Part shown: piece by piece, positions 7,288-13,945 of the stretch | Layout of the letters: every line of letters begins with the position of its first letter | Numbering within the stretch: position 1 is the stretch's first letter | Source: JAAYHC01 sp964483175 | GTDB taxonomy: Bacteria > Bacillota > UBA5301 | NCBI GenBank assembly: GCA_964483175.1 | Contig: CAZAAT010000052.1 | Coordinates: 1 to 16,640, forward strand | Direction of reading: 5' to 3' | Length of the DNA: 16,640 nt | Notes under the pieces: model-generated | Database searches by the model: none | What the model was told of the DNA's origin: nothing | Seen by the model: the letters and a program-made list of their open reading frames with translations, nothing else | Position numbers and translations under genes: made by a program

Positions 7288-7327
7288 TATTTAAGATTAT
7301 AATACCATGTTAGAAGCTATCAGGCAA
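7288..7327 (-). promoter_or_regulatory. perR promoter with a Per-box-like site
   Basis: Read on the - strand, TTGCCT (7327-7322) and TATTAT (7304-7299) are 17 bases apart. Overlapping the -10, bases 7302-7288 match the Per box TTATAATnATTATAA: the left half is 7 of 7, the right half about 3 of 7. PerR commonly represses its own gene, so autoregulation fits, but the weak right half leaves this uncertain. Confidence 0.5.
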
Positions 7328-7355
7328 GAGCGGAATAAAGTGTCGTCCTGCCGCG

Positions 7356-7384
7356 TTGACATTAGGTAGCAGCCCGTTTACAAT
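7356..7384 (+). promoter_or_regulatory. strong sigma-A-type promoter of the Moco/Tat operon
   Basis: A perfect TTGACA at 7356-7361 and TACAAT at 7379-7384 (5 of 6) are separated by the optimal 17 bases. Transcription would begin near 7391, almost at the AGGGGG ribosome site (7393-7398) of mobA, leaving a leader of only about 14 bases. There is therefore no room for a molybdenum-cofactor riboswitch ahead of this operon. Confidence 0.8.
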
Positions 7385-7404
7385 GAGATAAGCAGGGGGT
7401 TAGG

Positions 7405-8007
7405 ATGAACGCGATAATATTGGCTGGGGGAAAAAACTCCCGGATTGGAACCCGGAAAGCTTTATTAGAAATAGCAGGTAAACAGATTTTGGAGCGGACT
7501 ATCGAAACGTTGAAACCTCTTTTTTCTGAACTCATTTTGGTGGCCAATGAGCCGGAGGTGTATCAGAGTTTCGGGTTAACGATGGTTGAGGACGAGATCT
7601 GTGGAGAAGGACCACTTGGCGGTATCCATGCCGGACTGGGAGCCAGCAATGCGACGTATAATTTTATAGTTGCCTGTGATATGCCTTTTGTAGATGGTAG
7701 AATCGTACAGTATGTCCAGGATCAGGTGACAGCCCTTTACAGTACTAGGCCACCTTGTGTCATCCCGCGGTGGGAAAAAGGTATTGAGCCCCTGCACGCC
7801 TTTTACCATCGAGATCTTCGATCGGTGATCCCGCAAGAAGTGGAGCAAGGCCAGCGTAAATTGGGTTATCTGGTACGCAAGTGGGGTTCGACCTTTGTCG
7901 ATTTGGATCATTGGGCAGCTGAAAATGGAGTGGACTTGCTTAAGGCCTTTTCAAACGTTAACACCTGGGCTGAATTTGAGCAAGCCCAAAAAAACAGCGG
8001 GGATTAA
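7405..8007 (+). CDS. mobA: molybdenum cofactor guanylyltransferase
   Basis: This 200-residue cytosolic nucleotidyltransferase attaches GMP from GTP to molybdopterin, giving the guanine dinucleotide (MGD) form used by DMSO-reductase-family enzymes such as formate dehydrogenases and nitrate reductases. The N-terminal Rossmann signature LAGGKNSRIGTRKALLEIAG binds GTP, CDMPFV near residue 92 supplies the metal-binding Asp, and NVNTWAEFEQ near the C-terminus is the usual MobA ending. The length is normal for the family. It is the first gene after the strong promoter, with AGGGGG upstream of the ATG, and mobB follows 12 bases later. Because the whole operon begins here, MGD-containing enzymes are likely the end users of the cofactor made. 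Confidence 0.95.
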   Translation: MNAIILAGGKNSRIGTRKALLEIAGKQILERTIETLKPLFSELILVANEPEVYQSFGLTMVEDEICGEGPLGGIHAGLGASNATYNFIVACDMPFVDGRIVQYVQDQVTALYSTRPPCVIPRWEKGIEPLHAFYHRDLRSVIPQEVEQGQRKLGYLVRKWGSTFVDLDHWAAENGVDLLKAFSNVNTWAEFEQAQKNSGD

Positions 8008-8019
8008 GTGAGGGTAACA

Positions 8020-8535
8020 ATGGCGCATATTCTGTCAGTTGTCGGTTATGCCGATAGCGGAAAAACCACTTTTTTAGAAGGGTTGCTTCCAGTGCTGCGA
8101 TCGCGGGGGCTCAAAGTAGCGGTGATCAAACATCATGGGCACAATGATGATTGCTGTGAAGCCGAGGTCGGAAAGGATACTTGGCGCCTGGCCCAAGCCG
8201 GTGCCTCGCCGGTCGGCCTTGTTCAGGGCAATCGTTTAAGTTTAGATTTTACCTTTCCAACTGCGCCGACACCGACCGAGTTAGGCGAACTAATCGGTGG
8301 TGGGGTTGACCTGGTTATCACCGAGGGCTTTAAAAGAGCTGAAAACCCCAAGATCGAAGTGTGGCGACACGCCGACCAAGCCGAACCGGCCTGCTTGGAC
8401 GATCCAAACCTCATTGGGCTGGTTACTTGTCATGAGTGCAGCCTTAATGTGCCGATGTTTCGGCTCGACGATTACCAAGCAGTTGCAGAGCTTATTATCA
8501 CCTACTTTGGGTTAGGGCAAGGCAGGACAGAATAG
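8020..8535 (+). CDS. mobB: molybdopterin-guanine dinucleotide biosynthesis adaptor MobB
   Basis: This 171-residue P-loop GTPase-like protein is thought to assist MobA in MGD synthesis. The Walker A motif GYADSGKTT is at residues 9-17, and VITEGFKRAENPKIEVWR in the middle of the chain is the family signature. ATG 8020 is chosen over GTG 8008 because GAGGG at 8010-8014 lies 5 bases upstream of it, and the protein then starts directly at the beta strand before the P-loop, as in other MobB proteins. The stop codon overlaps the moeA-like start by one base (TAGTG), indicating coupled translation. Confidence 0.93.
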   Translation: MAHILSVVGYADSGKTTFLEGLLPVLRSRGLKVAVIKHHGHNDDCCEAEVGKDTWRLAQAGASPVGLVQGNRLSLDFTFPTAPTPTELGELIGGGVDLVITEGFKRAENPKIEVWRHADQAEPACLDDPNLIGLVTCHECSLNVPMFRLDDYQAVAELIITYFGLGQGRTE

Positions 8536-9509
8536 TGCAGGAGACACTCGAACAAGTGGTCAAGCGTTTTCTGGGACAAGCTTGCCACTTAGCAGTTGAA
8601 GAGGTGAACCTTGAAAATAGTCTTGGTCGGTGGTTAGCTGAGGAGATCCGAGCTAGATTCCCGTGGCCGCCCTTTCATCGCTCGCTTAGAGACGGATTTG
8701 CGCTCAATCATCGGGCCGCGGCCAGTGCCAGCCCAGAGCGACCGATCCGTCTGTCCATCGGAGCGACGGTACCTGCCGGCAGTTCCTGCACCCAAGAGAT
8801 TGCTGCGGGGTCGGTTGTGCGCATTTTTACGGGGGCGTTGCTGCCGCCCGGGACAAATGCGGTGATACCTTTCGAAGAAGTAGAGGTTCACGGGGAAACT
8901 GTAACGATCTCTCGGCCGGTACAGCCAGGACAATATATCCGGCGTAAAGGCACTGTTGTCGAATCAGGCGAGGTGGTCATTTCCCAGGGAACGAGAATAA
9001 CACCATCAGAGATCGAATTATTGGCCACCAATGGATTGGCAAGGGTAAAGGTTTTTCGCCAACCGGTGGTATCCATCCTACCGGTCGGTTCGGAACTGAT
9101 TGAGCCGGGGAACGAACTTGTCGAGGGTAGAATTTATGCGAGCAACGGCTATACTATCTCGGCTTGGACTCAAGAATGGGGAGGGGTTGCTCAGCGTTTC
9201 GAGTGTATCCCCGATGATCTGGATTTAATAATTGAGCGGGTGCGCTCATTATTGTCGATTAGCGATGTAGTTGTTACGACCGGCGGCACCAGTAAGGGTG
9301 ATTTCGATTTCGCACCGCGGGTATTGCAGGAGCTTGAGGCAATCGCTGTTGTGAGATTGGTGTCTAAGATGGCTGGTGGTCCGTTTGTTGGGGGCTATGT
9401 GGGCAACTGCCCGGTGTTGTGCCTAAGTGGTTCTCCGAAAGCAGCTGTTAGGTCGGGGAAGATTTTCCTTAAGCCGTTGTTGTCTAAAATGCAAGGGGCT
9501 GAGGTATAA
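8535..9509 (+). CDS. shortened, divergent MoeA-like molybdopterin molybdenumtransferase
   Basis: MoeA normally inserts molybdate into adenylylated molybdopterin and is about 400 residues long; this protein has 324. Clear family marks are TGALLPPGTNAVIPFEEV (from residue 99), GSELIEPG (185), YASN (201) and VVTTGGTSKGDFD (246-258). It lacks the C-terminal domain IV, stopping right after the segment KIFLKPLLSKMQG that precedes it. Conserved residues are also changed: the usual DxSxMDG reads HRSLRDG at 48-54, so His48 replaces the Asp equivalent to E. coli Asp59; the PGKP segment reads AGGP at 280-283; and LPGNP reads LSGSP at 297-301. GTG is the only start in reach, with AAGGCAGGA upstream. It is intact and co-transcribed with mobB, so it is unlikely to be a pseudogene, but normal MoeA activity is doubtful and I give no symbol. 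Confidence 0.85.
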   Translation: MQETLEQVVKRFLGQACHLAVEEVNLENSLGRWLAEEIRARFPWPPFHRSLRDGFALNHRAAASASPERPIRLSIGATVPAGSSCTQEIAAGSVVRIFTGALLPPGTNAVIPFEEVEVHGETVTISRPVQPGQYIRRKGTVVESGEVVISQGTRITPSEIELLATNGLARVKVFRQPVVSILPVGSELIEPGNELVEGRIYASNGYTISAWTQEWGGVAQRFECIPDDLDLIIERVRSLLSISDVVVTTGGTSKGDFDFAPRVLQELEAIAVVRLVSKMAGGPFVGGYVGNCPVLCLSGSPKAAVRSGKIFLKPLLSKMQGAEV

Positions 9510-9632
9510 CTTGGGTTCGACCGGCTGAAGCAGGGGAACTAACCCGCGTAAAGGCAGCTTATTAAGCAGGATTCATCCATCCTATAACGAAATAACCACT
9601 TTGTAGAGACCAGATTAAAGGAGGAAAAATTA

Positions 9633-9824
9633 ATGTTTGGTATCGGTATGCAAGAACTGGTAATTATCCTCATCCTAGCTTTGATTATCTTTGGTCCAGG
9701 AAAGTTACCTGATGTCGGAAAAGCGATCGGTAAAAGTATTCGTGAATTTAAACAAGCATCAAAGGAAATTACCGAAGATATTACCGGTGATGATGATAAA
9801 AACGACACGGAGAAAAAAGCCTAA
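9633..9824 (+). CDS. tatA: Tat translocase subunit TatA
   Basis: This 63-residue protein forms the pore-making component of the twin-arginine translocase. It has one N-terminal membrane helix (about residues 6-20, QELVIILILALIIF), the conserved FGP hinge, and an amphipathic helix (KLPDVGKAIGKSIREFKQASKEI) followed by a short acidic tail. The ribosome site AAAGGAGG at 9618-9625 is close to perfect, fitting the excess of TatA needed over TatC. No separate TatB is seen; the short form with FGP fits the bifunctional TatA of Bacillota-type minimal Tat systems. It is placed 123 bases after the moeA-like gene and 34 bases before tatC1. Confidence 0.95.
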   Translation: MFGIGMQELVIILILALIIFGPGKLPDVGKAIGKSIREFKQASKEITEDITGDDDKNDTEKKA

Positions 9825-9858
9825 CTATTTTATTTCGCATAAGGCGGTATTAGTGTAA

Positions 9859-10725
9859 ATGACCACGAACGAGCAGCGGACAAGTGATGAATTAAATATG
9901 GAAACGCTTCCCGATGCGACGCGTGAAGAATCATCCACCGCCAGTAGTGCAGAGATACCTAAAGAAGAGGACCTGATAGAAGAGAAAGCGAAGGTGATGG
10001 ATCTTGTCGGACACCTTACAGAGCTGCGGAGTCGGCTTGTTATTTCTCTTCTTTCTTTTATGGTAGCTTCAATTATTGGGTGGTTTTTTGCACGCCCCTT
10101 TTTACTGTATCTAAGCCAATCAGCTGGTCGGACGTTTGTCTTTGTAGCACCAGGCGAGGCTTTTTTCTCCTTGATTAAAGTCTCGCTCACCATTGGCTTG
10201 GTTCTGAGTTCGCCGATATTGCTGGCAGAGACATGGATGTTTGTGATGCCCGGCTTATTGCCTCGGGAAATCTATTTTTTCCGACGTTATGTCCCGTTTG
10301 TCATCGCCCTATTCTTGGTCGGCTTAGTTTTCGCTCATTTTACCGTTTATCCGATTGCCCTCCGGTTCTTTTTGGGCTTTAGCACTGAAGAGCTACAGGC
10401 GCGGCTGGCGATTGGCAGATATTTGAGTTTTTTTATCGCGATGCACCTCCCGTTTGGACTTATGTTTGAAATACCACTGATTATCTTGGCTTTGGTTCGC
10501 ACCGGCTTACTAAATGTCGAATTTTTAGTTAGGCAGCGGAAAATGGCTATTATTTTTGCCTTTATTATAGGTGCCATCTTGACTCCGCCGGATCCGATAA
10601 CGCAAAGTCTCATGGCTGTACCGATGGTGCTTTTATTTGAGTTAAGTATATTTTTGGCCCGAAGGGTTAGGCCTGTATCTGATGAAGAGGTTGAAATATT
10701 AGTTTCTGGTGGTGAGAACGAGTAA
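9859..10725 (+). CDS. tatC: Tat translocase subunit TatC (paralogue 1, canonical)
   Basis: This 288-residue polytopic membrane protein is the receptor for twin-arginine signal peptides. It has six predicted membrane segments. Both glutamates that contact the signal peptide in E. coli TatC are kept: Glu55 in HLTELRSR (E. coli Glu15) and Glu137 in PGLLPRE (Glu103). FEIP in the fourth-helix region and TPPDPITQSLMAVPM near the end are also typical. An unusual feature is an acidic, Ser/Thr/Glu-rich N-terminal extension of about 40 residues before the usual start of the family; a shorter product from ATG 9898 would keep much of it. AAGGCGG at 9841-9847 is the likely ribosome site. The stop overlaps the start of the second tatC by one base. 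Confidence 0.94.
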   Translation: MTTNEQRTSDELNMETLPDATREESSTASSAEIPKEEDLIEEKAKVMDLVGHLTELRSRLVISLLSFMVASIIGWFFARPFLLYLSQSAGRTFVFVAPGEAFFSLIKVSLTIGLVLSSPILLAETWMFVMPGLLPREIYFFRRYVPFVIALFLVGLVFAHFTVYPIALRFFLGFSTEELQARLAIGRYLSFFIAMHLPFGLMFEIPLIILALVRTGLLNVEFLVRQRKMAIIFAFIIGAILTPPDPITQSLMAVPMVLLFELSIFLARRVRPVSDEEVEILVSGGENE

Positions 10726-11462
10726 TGGCCGGATTTGAAGGGCTTGCAAATTTGGAGATTTGGCAGCGCTTTGCTGAAATTAAACGCCGTTTGGTTTGGT
10801 CAGCTATTGTGCTGATAGTGATGATAGCGCTTAGTTATACCTACACGCCCGTACTGTTAAATCAGATCTCGGAAAACCTTAATGAGTTAATCTTTCTTAG
10901 TCCAGGTGAGGCCTTTTTTTCTCGCCTAAAACTGGCGGTAGTGATGGGGTTGATCCTTACAGCACCCTATATCCTCTGGCACATCTGGCGCTTTGTTAGC
11001 CCGGGATTGAAGCGCAAACAGCGCAGGTCATCCTTTTGGCTCATCCCGATTTCGTTTGCTTTGTTTGCCGTTGGGGCCAGTTTTGCTTTTTTTATTGTCG
11101 CTCCAGTGGCTTTGCGGTTTTTTATGAGTTTTGCCTCAGGTGATTTGGAGGCCTTGATTTCAGTCGAAGCGTTGTTGAACTTCGTTATCGGTTTAGTAGT
11201 ACCCTTTGGCTTTATGTTTGAGATGCCGGTGTTGATGTTGTTTTTGGCCAAGATCGGCTTGATCAAACCGGAGGCTCTGGTGAAAAATCGCAAATTCGCT
11301 GTCTTGATAATCTTTATTGTTGCCGCCTTATTGACGCCGACTCCGGATGCGATCTCGCAGTTGGCTATGGCAGTACCAATGATTTTACTCTACGAGATAA
11401 GCGTTATCGTGATTAGAATTGTTTGGCGTAAGCGGCTTCGCGAAGCCGCAGAGGCCGACTAG
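10725..11462 (+). CDS. second TatC-like translocase subunit (paralogue 2)
   Basis: This 245-residue six-helix membrane protein is clearly homologous to TatC: LSPGEAFFSRLKLAVVMGLILTAPYILWHIWRFVSPGL, FGFMFEMPV and TPTPDAISQLAMAVPM align with the family. Key signal-peptide residues differ. The HLxELR motif reads RFAEIKRR, keeping Glu18 (E. coli Glu15) but losing the His and Leu. The second contact, E. coli Glu103, is Gln99 in PGLKRKQRR. The gene starts inside the stop of tatC1 (TAATG), so the two are translationally coupled and probably made in equal amount. A division of labour within one translocon, or a non-receptor role, is inferred. At its 3' end the DNA forms a perfect 18-bp palindrome. 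Tandem tatC pairs are also known in some archaea, where the functions differ. Confidence 0.92.
   Translation: MAGFEGLANLEIWQRFAEIKRRLVWSAIVLIVMIALSYTYTPVLLNQISENLNELIFLSPGEAFFSRLKLAVVMGLILTAPYILWHIWRFVSPGLKRKQRRSSFWLIPISFALFAVGASFAFFIVAPVALRFFMSFASGDLEALISVEALLNFVIGLVVPFGFMFEMPVLMLFLAKIGLIKPEALVKNRKFAVLIIFIVAALLTPTPDAISQLAMAVPMILLYEISVIVIRIVWRKRLREAAEAD
11432..11449 (+). repeat. perfect 18-bp palindrome at the tatC2/moaA junction
   Basis: GCGGCTTCG is followed directly by its reverse complement CGAAGCCGC, inside the last codons of the second tatC (reading KRLREAAEA). In RNA it would fold into a stem of at least 7 G+C-rich pairs. It has no T-run, so it is not a terminator; it may block 3' exonucleases or mark an RNA processing site between the Tat and Moco parts of the operon. 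It may also be a by-product of codon choice. Confidence 0.4.
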
Positions 11463-11488
11463 GTCTCGAGTAGAAAGGGTGAAAACAA

Positions 11489-12496
11489 ATGAAGGATGCT
11501 TTCGGAAGAGAGATTTCTTACCTTCGGATTGCAGTAACTGATCGCTGTAATTTGCGGTGTATTTACTGTATGCCTGAGGAGGGCGTCGAGTTTAAACCTC
11601 ATGCAGACATATTGTCTTATGAGGAAATAGAAAAACTGGTTCGCGCTGCGGTTCCATTGGGGATTTCCAAGATTCGGTTAACCGGTGGCGAACCCCTGGT
11701 TCGTAAGGGTTTAGCCGGTTTTATTAGTAGGTTAAAAGGAATTCCGGGGATTGAGGAGATTGCGCTGACCACAAACGGGATTTTACTGCCCCGACTGGCT
11801 CCAGCGCTGAAAGAAGCCGGTCTTGACCGCGTTAACATCAGCCTTGATTCCTTGAACCCCGAGCGCTATGCGGAGATTACCAGGGGTGGTGATCTTGGCA
11901 AGGTCATTCACGGGATCAACTTAGCCCTCGATCTCGGTCTTAAACCGGTTAAGCTCAATGTTGTAGTAGTCAGAGGGTTTAATGATGACGAAGTACAGGA
12001 CTTCGTGGCTTTGGCGAAAGAAAAAGAGGTCCATGTGCGCTTTATTGAGTTCATGTCGATCGGTGCCAGCCGTACCTGGAAAAACAGAGGCTATGTTAAC
12101 AGCTCCGAGTTGCTAGGCAAGTTATCGCTGAAAGACGAGTTATTGACAACAATGTCCGAAGAAGAAGTTTCCGTTATCGGCAATGGACCGGCTAAGTACT
12201 TTAAAATCAAGGATGGCCTAGGAACAATTGGATTTATCAGTCCGGTATCTAACCATTTCTGTGCGGAGTGCAATCGGATGCGCCTAACTGCTGACGGAAA
12301 GTTACGGCCTTGTCTTTTGAGCGATCGCTATGTCGATATTAAAACAGCGTTACGCTCAGGCGTGGACCATAAAGGCTTGCAAGACCTGTTCAGGCGGGCT
12401 GTCTTTAATAAACCTGAAGAGAAGGAGATCGATCAGAACATGGCTGAACCCCAGGTGACAGATGGGACGGCCTATATGTCTCAGATCGGTGGCTAG
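11489..12496 (+). CDS. moaA: GTP 3',8-cyclase MoaA (radical SAM)
   Basis: This 335-residue radical SAM enzyme converts GTP to 3',8-cyclo-7,8-dihydro-GTP, the first step of molybdopterin synthesis. Cys20, Cys24 and Cys27 in CNLRCIYC bind the SAM-cleaving [4Fe-4S] cluster. Cys258, Cys261 and Cys275 in HFCAECNRMRLTADGKLRPC bind the second cluster that holds the substrate. RLTGGEPLVR and NISLDSL are also typical, and the chain ends in the double glycine required for catalysis (SQIGG). AAAGGGTG at 11474-11481 precedes the ATG. It follows the second tatC by 26 bases and precedes moaC by 11. Confidence 0.97.
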   Translation: MKDAFGREISYLRIAVTDRCNLRCIYCMPEEGVEFKPHADILSYEEIEKLVRAAVPLGISKIRLTGGEPLVRKGLAGFISRLKGIPGIEEIALTTNGILLPRLAPALKEAGLDRVNISLDSLNPERYAEITRGGDLGKVIHGINLALDLGLKPVKLNVVVVRGFNDDEVQDFVALAKEKEVHVRFIEFMSIGASRTWKNRGYVNSSELLGKLSLKDELLTTMSEEEVSVIGNGPAKYFKIKDGLGTIGFISPVSNHFCAECNRMRLTADGKLRPCLLSDRYVDIKTALRSGVDHKGLQDLFRRAVFNKPEEKEIDQNMAEPQVTDGTAYMSQIGG

Positions 12497-12507
12497 GAGG
12501 GAAACAA

Positions 12508-12987
12508 TTGGGCGAGTTAACGCATTTTAACGCTGAGGGCAAGGCGCGGATGGTTGATGTAGGAGATAAACCGTTAACCAAACGCGAGGCTATTGCGCGC
12601 GGTAGTATTAGGATGAAGTCCGAGACCTTGCGCTTGATCAAAGAGGGTGGACATAAAAAGGGCGATGTATTGGCTGTTGCCCAGATCGCGGGGGTTATGG
12701 GTGCCAAGCGCACTGCGGATCTAATCCCGATGTGCCACCCGATTTTTCTTACCGGCGTAGACCTGAACTTTTCTCTTGATGAAACGGCCAATGCCGTACA
12801 CATTGAGGCTGCAGCTCGAACCGAAGGTCAGACAGGGGTAGAGATGGAGGCTTTAACTGCCGTGTCAGTGGCTGCTCTGACCATTTATGATATGTGCAAA
12901 GCTGTGGACAAAACGATGGAAATTAGCGATATCTATCTGGTTAAAAAGACCGGTGGCAAGTCAGGTACTTTTGTAAGGGAAGGTTAA
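12508..12987 (+). CDS. moaC: cyclic pyranopterin monophosphate synthase MoaC
   Basis: This 159-residue cytosolic enzyme rearranges the MoaA product into cyclic pyranopterin monophosphate. The typical opening FNAEGKARMVDVGDKPLTKREA, the active-site MCHPI at residues 76-80, the GVEMEALTAVSVAALTIYDMCKAVDK block with catalytic Asp and Lys, and the ending GGKSGTF are all present. The start is TTG 12508: AGGAGG at 12495-12500 lies 7 bases upstream and the protein then begins exactly where other MoaC proteins do; no ATG fits. It is the usual length and lies between moaA and the MOSC-MogA gene. Confidence 0.96.
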   Translation: MGELTHFNAEGKARMVDVGDKPLTKREAIARGSIRMKSETLRLIKEGGHKKGDVLAVAQIAGVMGAKRTADLIPMCHPIFLTGVDLNFSLDETANAVHIEAAARTEGQTGVEMEALTAVSVAALTIYDMCKAVDKTMEISDIYLVKKTGGKSGTFVREG

Positions 12988-13015
12988 TGTAAGAGAAATA
13001 GAAGGGTGATAGCGG

Positions 13016-13945
13016 ATGTCTGATCTACTACCTAGAGTAATCTCTGTAAACATTAGTGAAAAGGTCGGCGAGCAGAAGTTTCCGGTTGAGGAAGCCGAAG
13101 CTCAAATAGATCTCGGTTTAGTTGGTGATGCTCACGCCAGGAACTGGCATCGGCAGATCAGCTTACTGGCCATGGAGAGCATCAAAAAGATGCAAGAGAA
13201 GGGCCTGGATGTAGGTCCGGGAGCGTTTGCCGAAAACTTGACAACCGAAAATCTCGAACTAGCCAGTTTGCCGGTTGGCACCCGGTTAAAAATCGGCGAG
13301 AGCGAGTTAGAAGTAACGCAGATCGGCAAGACGTGTCATGTCAAGTGTGCAATCTATCATCAGGTTGGAGATTGTGTCTTCCCTCGGGAAGGGATTTTTG
13401 TCAAGGTTATCACCCCGGGCAAGATCAAGCCGGGGGATCTAATCGAAATAATTCCGACAATGAGGGTGGGCATCCTGACCTTAAGTGATAAGGGTGCACG
13501 CGGCGAGCGCGAGGACATGAGCGGTAGGGTGATCAAGGACACCCTTGGCAAGTTGGCCGAGGTGGTTAAGTATGAGGTTATTGCAGATGACCCAGAAACG
13601 ATCAGCCAGACCCTCATAGATTGGGCTGACAGTGGTCAGTGCGATCTGATTTTAACCACCGGAGGAACCGGCTTTGGTCCCCGGGATAACACACCGGAAG
13701 CGACTGAGAAGGTTATCGAGCGGAGAGTCCCCGGTTTACCCGAAACAATGCGGGCTAAGGGAATGGAGAAGACAAATCGGGCTATGCTTTCGCGTGCGAC
13801 AGCGGGTATTAGGGGGCAGACTTTGATCGTTAACCTGCCGGGCAGCCCCAAAGGGGTCAAAGAAAACCTGGATATCATTGTTCCGGTTTTACCTCATGCC
13901 ATCGGTATCCTCCGCGGCACCGAGGGCGAGTGTGCCCGTCACTAG
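13016..13945 (+). CDS. MOSC domain fused to MogA/MoaB-type molybdopterin adenylyltransferase
   Basis: This 309-residue two-domain protein has a MOSC domain in about residues 1-146 and a MogA/MoaB domain in about 148-309. The MOSC part has GLVGDAHA, FAENLTTENLEL, and Cys107, Cys111 and Cys120 in the GKTCHVKCAI...GDCVFPREGIF region; MOSC domains bind or transfer sulfur or pterin-bound metal. The MogA part, starting RVGILTLSDKGARGEREDMSG, with LTTGGTGFGPRDNTPEAT and NLPGSPKGVKENL, adenylylates molybdopterin before metal insertion. Such fusions are known in Bacillota and would link adenylylation to a later cofactor modification. AGGGTGAT lies upstream of the ATG. It is the last gene of the operon, and its stop shares the CTAG at 13942-13945 with the convergent permease gene. 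Confidence 0.93.
   Translation: MSDLLPRVISVNISEKVGEQKFPVEEAEAQIDLGLVGDAHARNWHRQISLLAMESIKKMQEKGLDVGPGAFAENLTTENLELASLPVGTRLKIGESELEVTQIGKTCHVKCAIYHQVGDCVFPREGIFVKVITPGKIKPGDLIEIIPTMRVGILTLSDKGARGEREDMSGRVIKDTLGKLAEVVKYEVIADDPETISQTLIDWADSGQCDLILTTGGTGFGPRDNTPEATEKVIERRVPGLPETMRAKGMEKTNRAMLSRATAGIRGQTLIVNLPGSPKGVKENLDIIVPVLPHAIGILRGTEGECARH

Noticed and set aside
9511..9550. tRNA-like T-arm (GGTTCGACC) or Moco riboswitch before tatA
   Set aside because: No acceptor stem or anticodon arm can be built around it and the Moco riboswitch core is absent.
10967..11293. Open frame on the - strand within the second tatC
   Set aside because: It is the antisense shadow of a Leu/Phe-rich membrane protein and has a low-complexity Lys/Asn/Ile composition.
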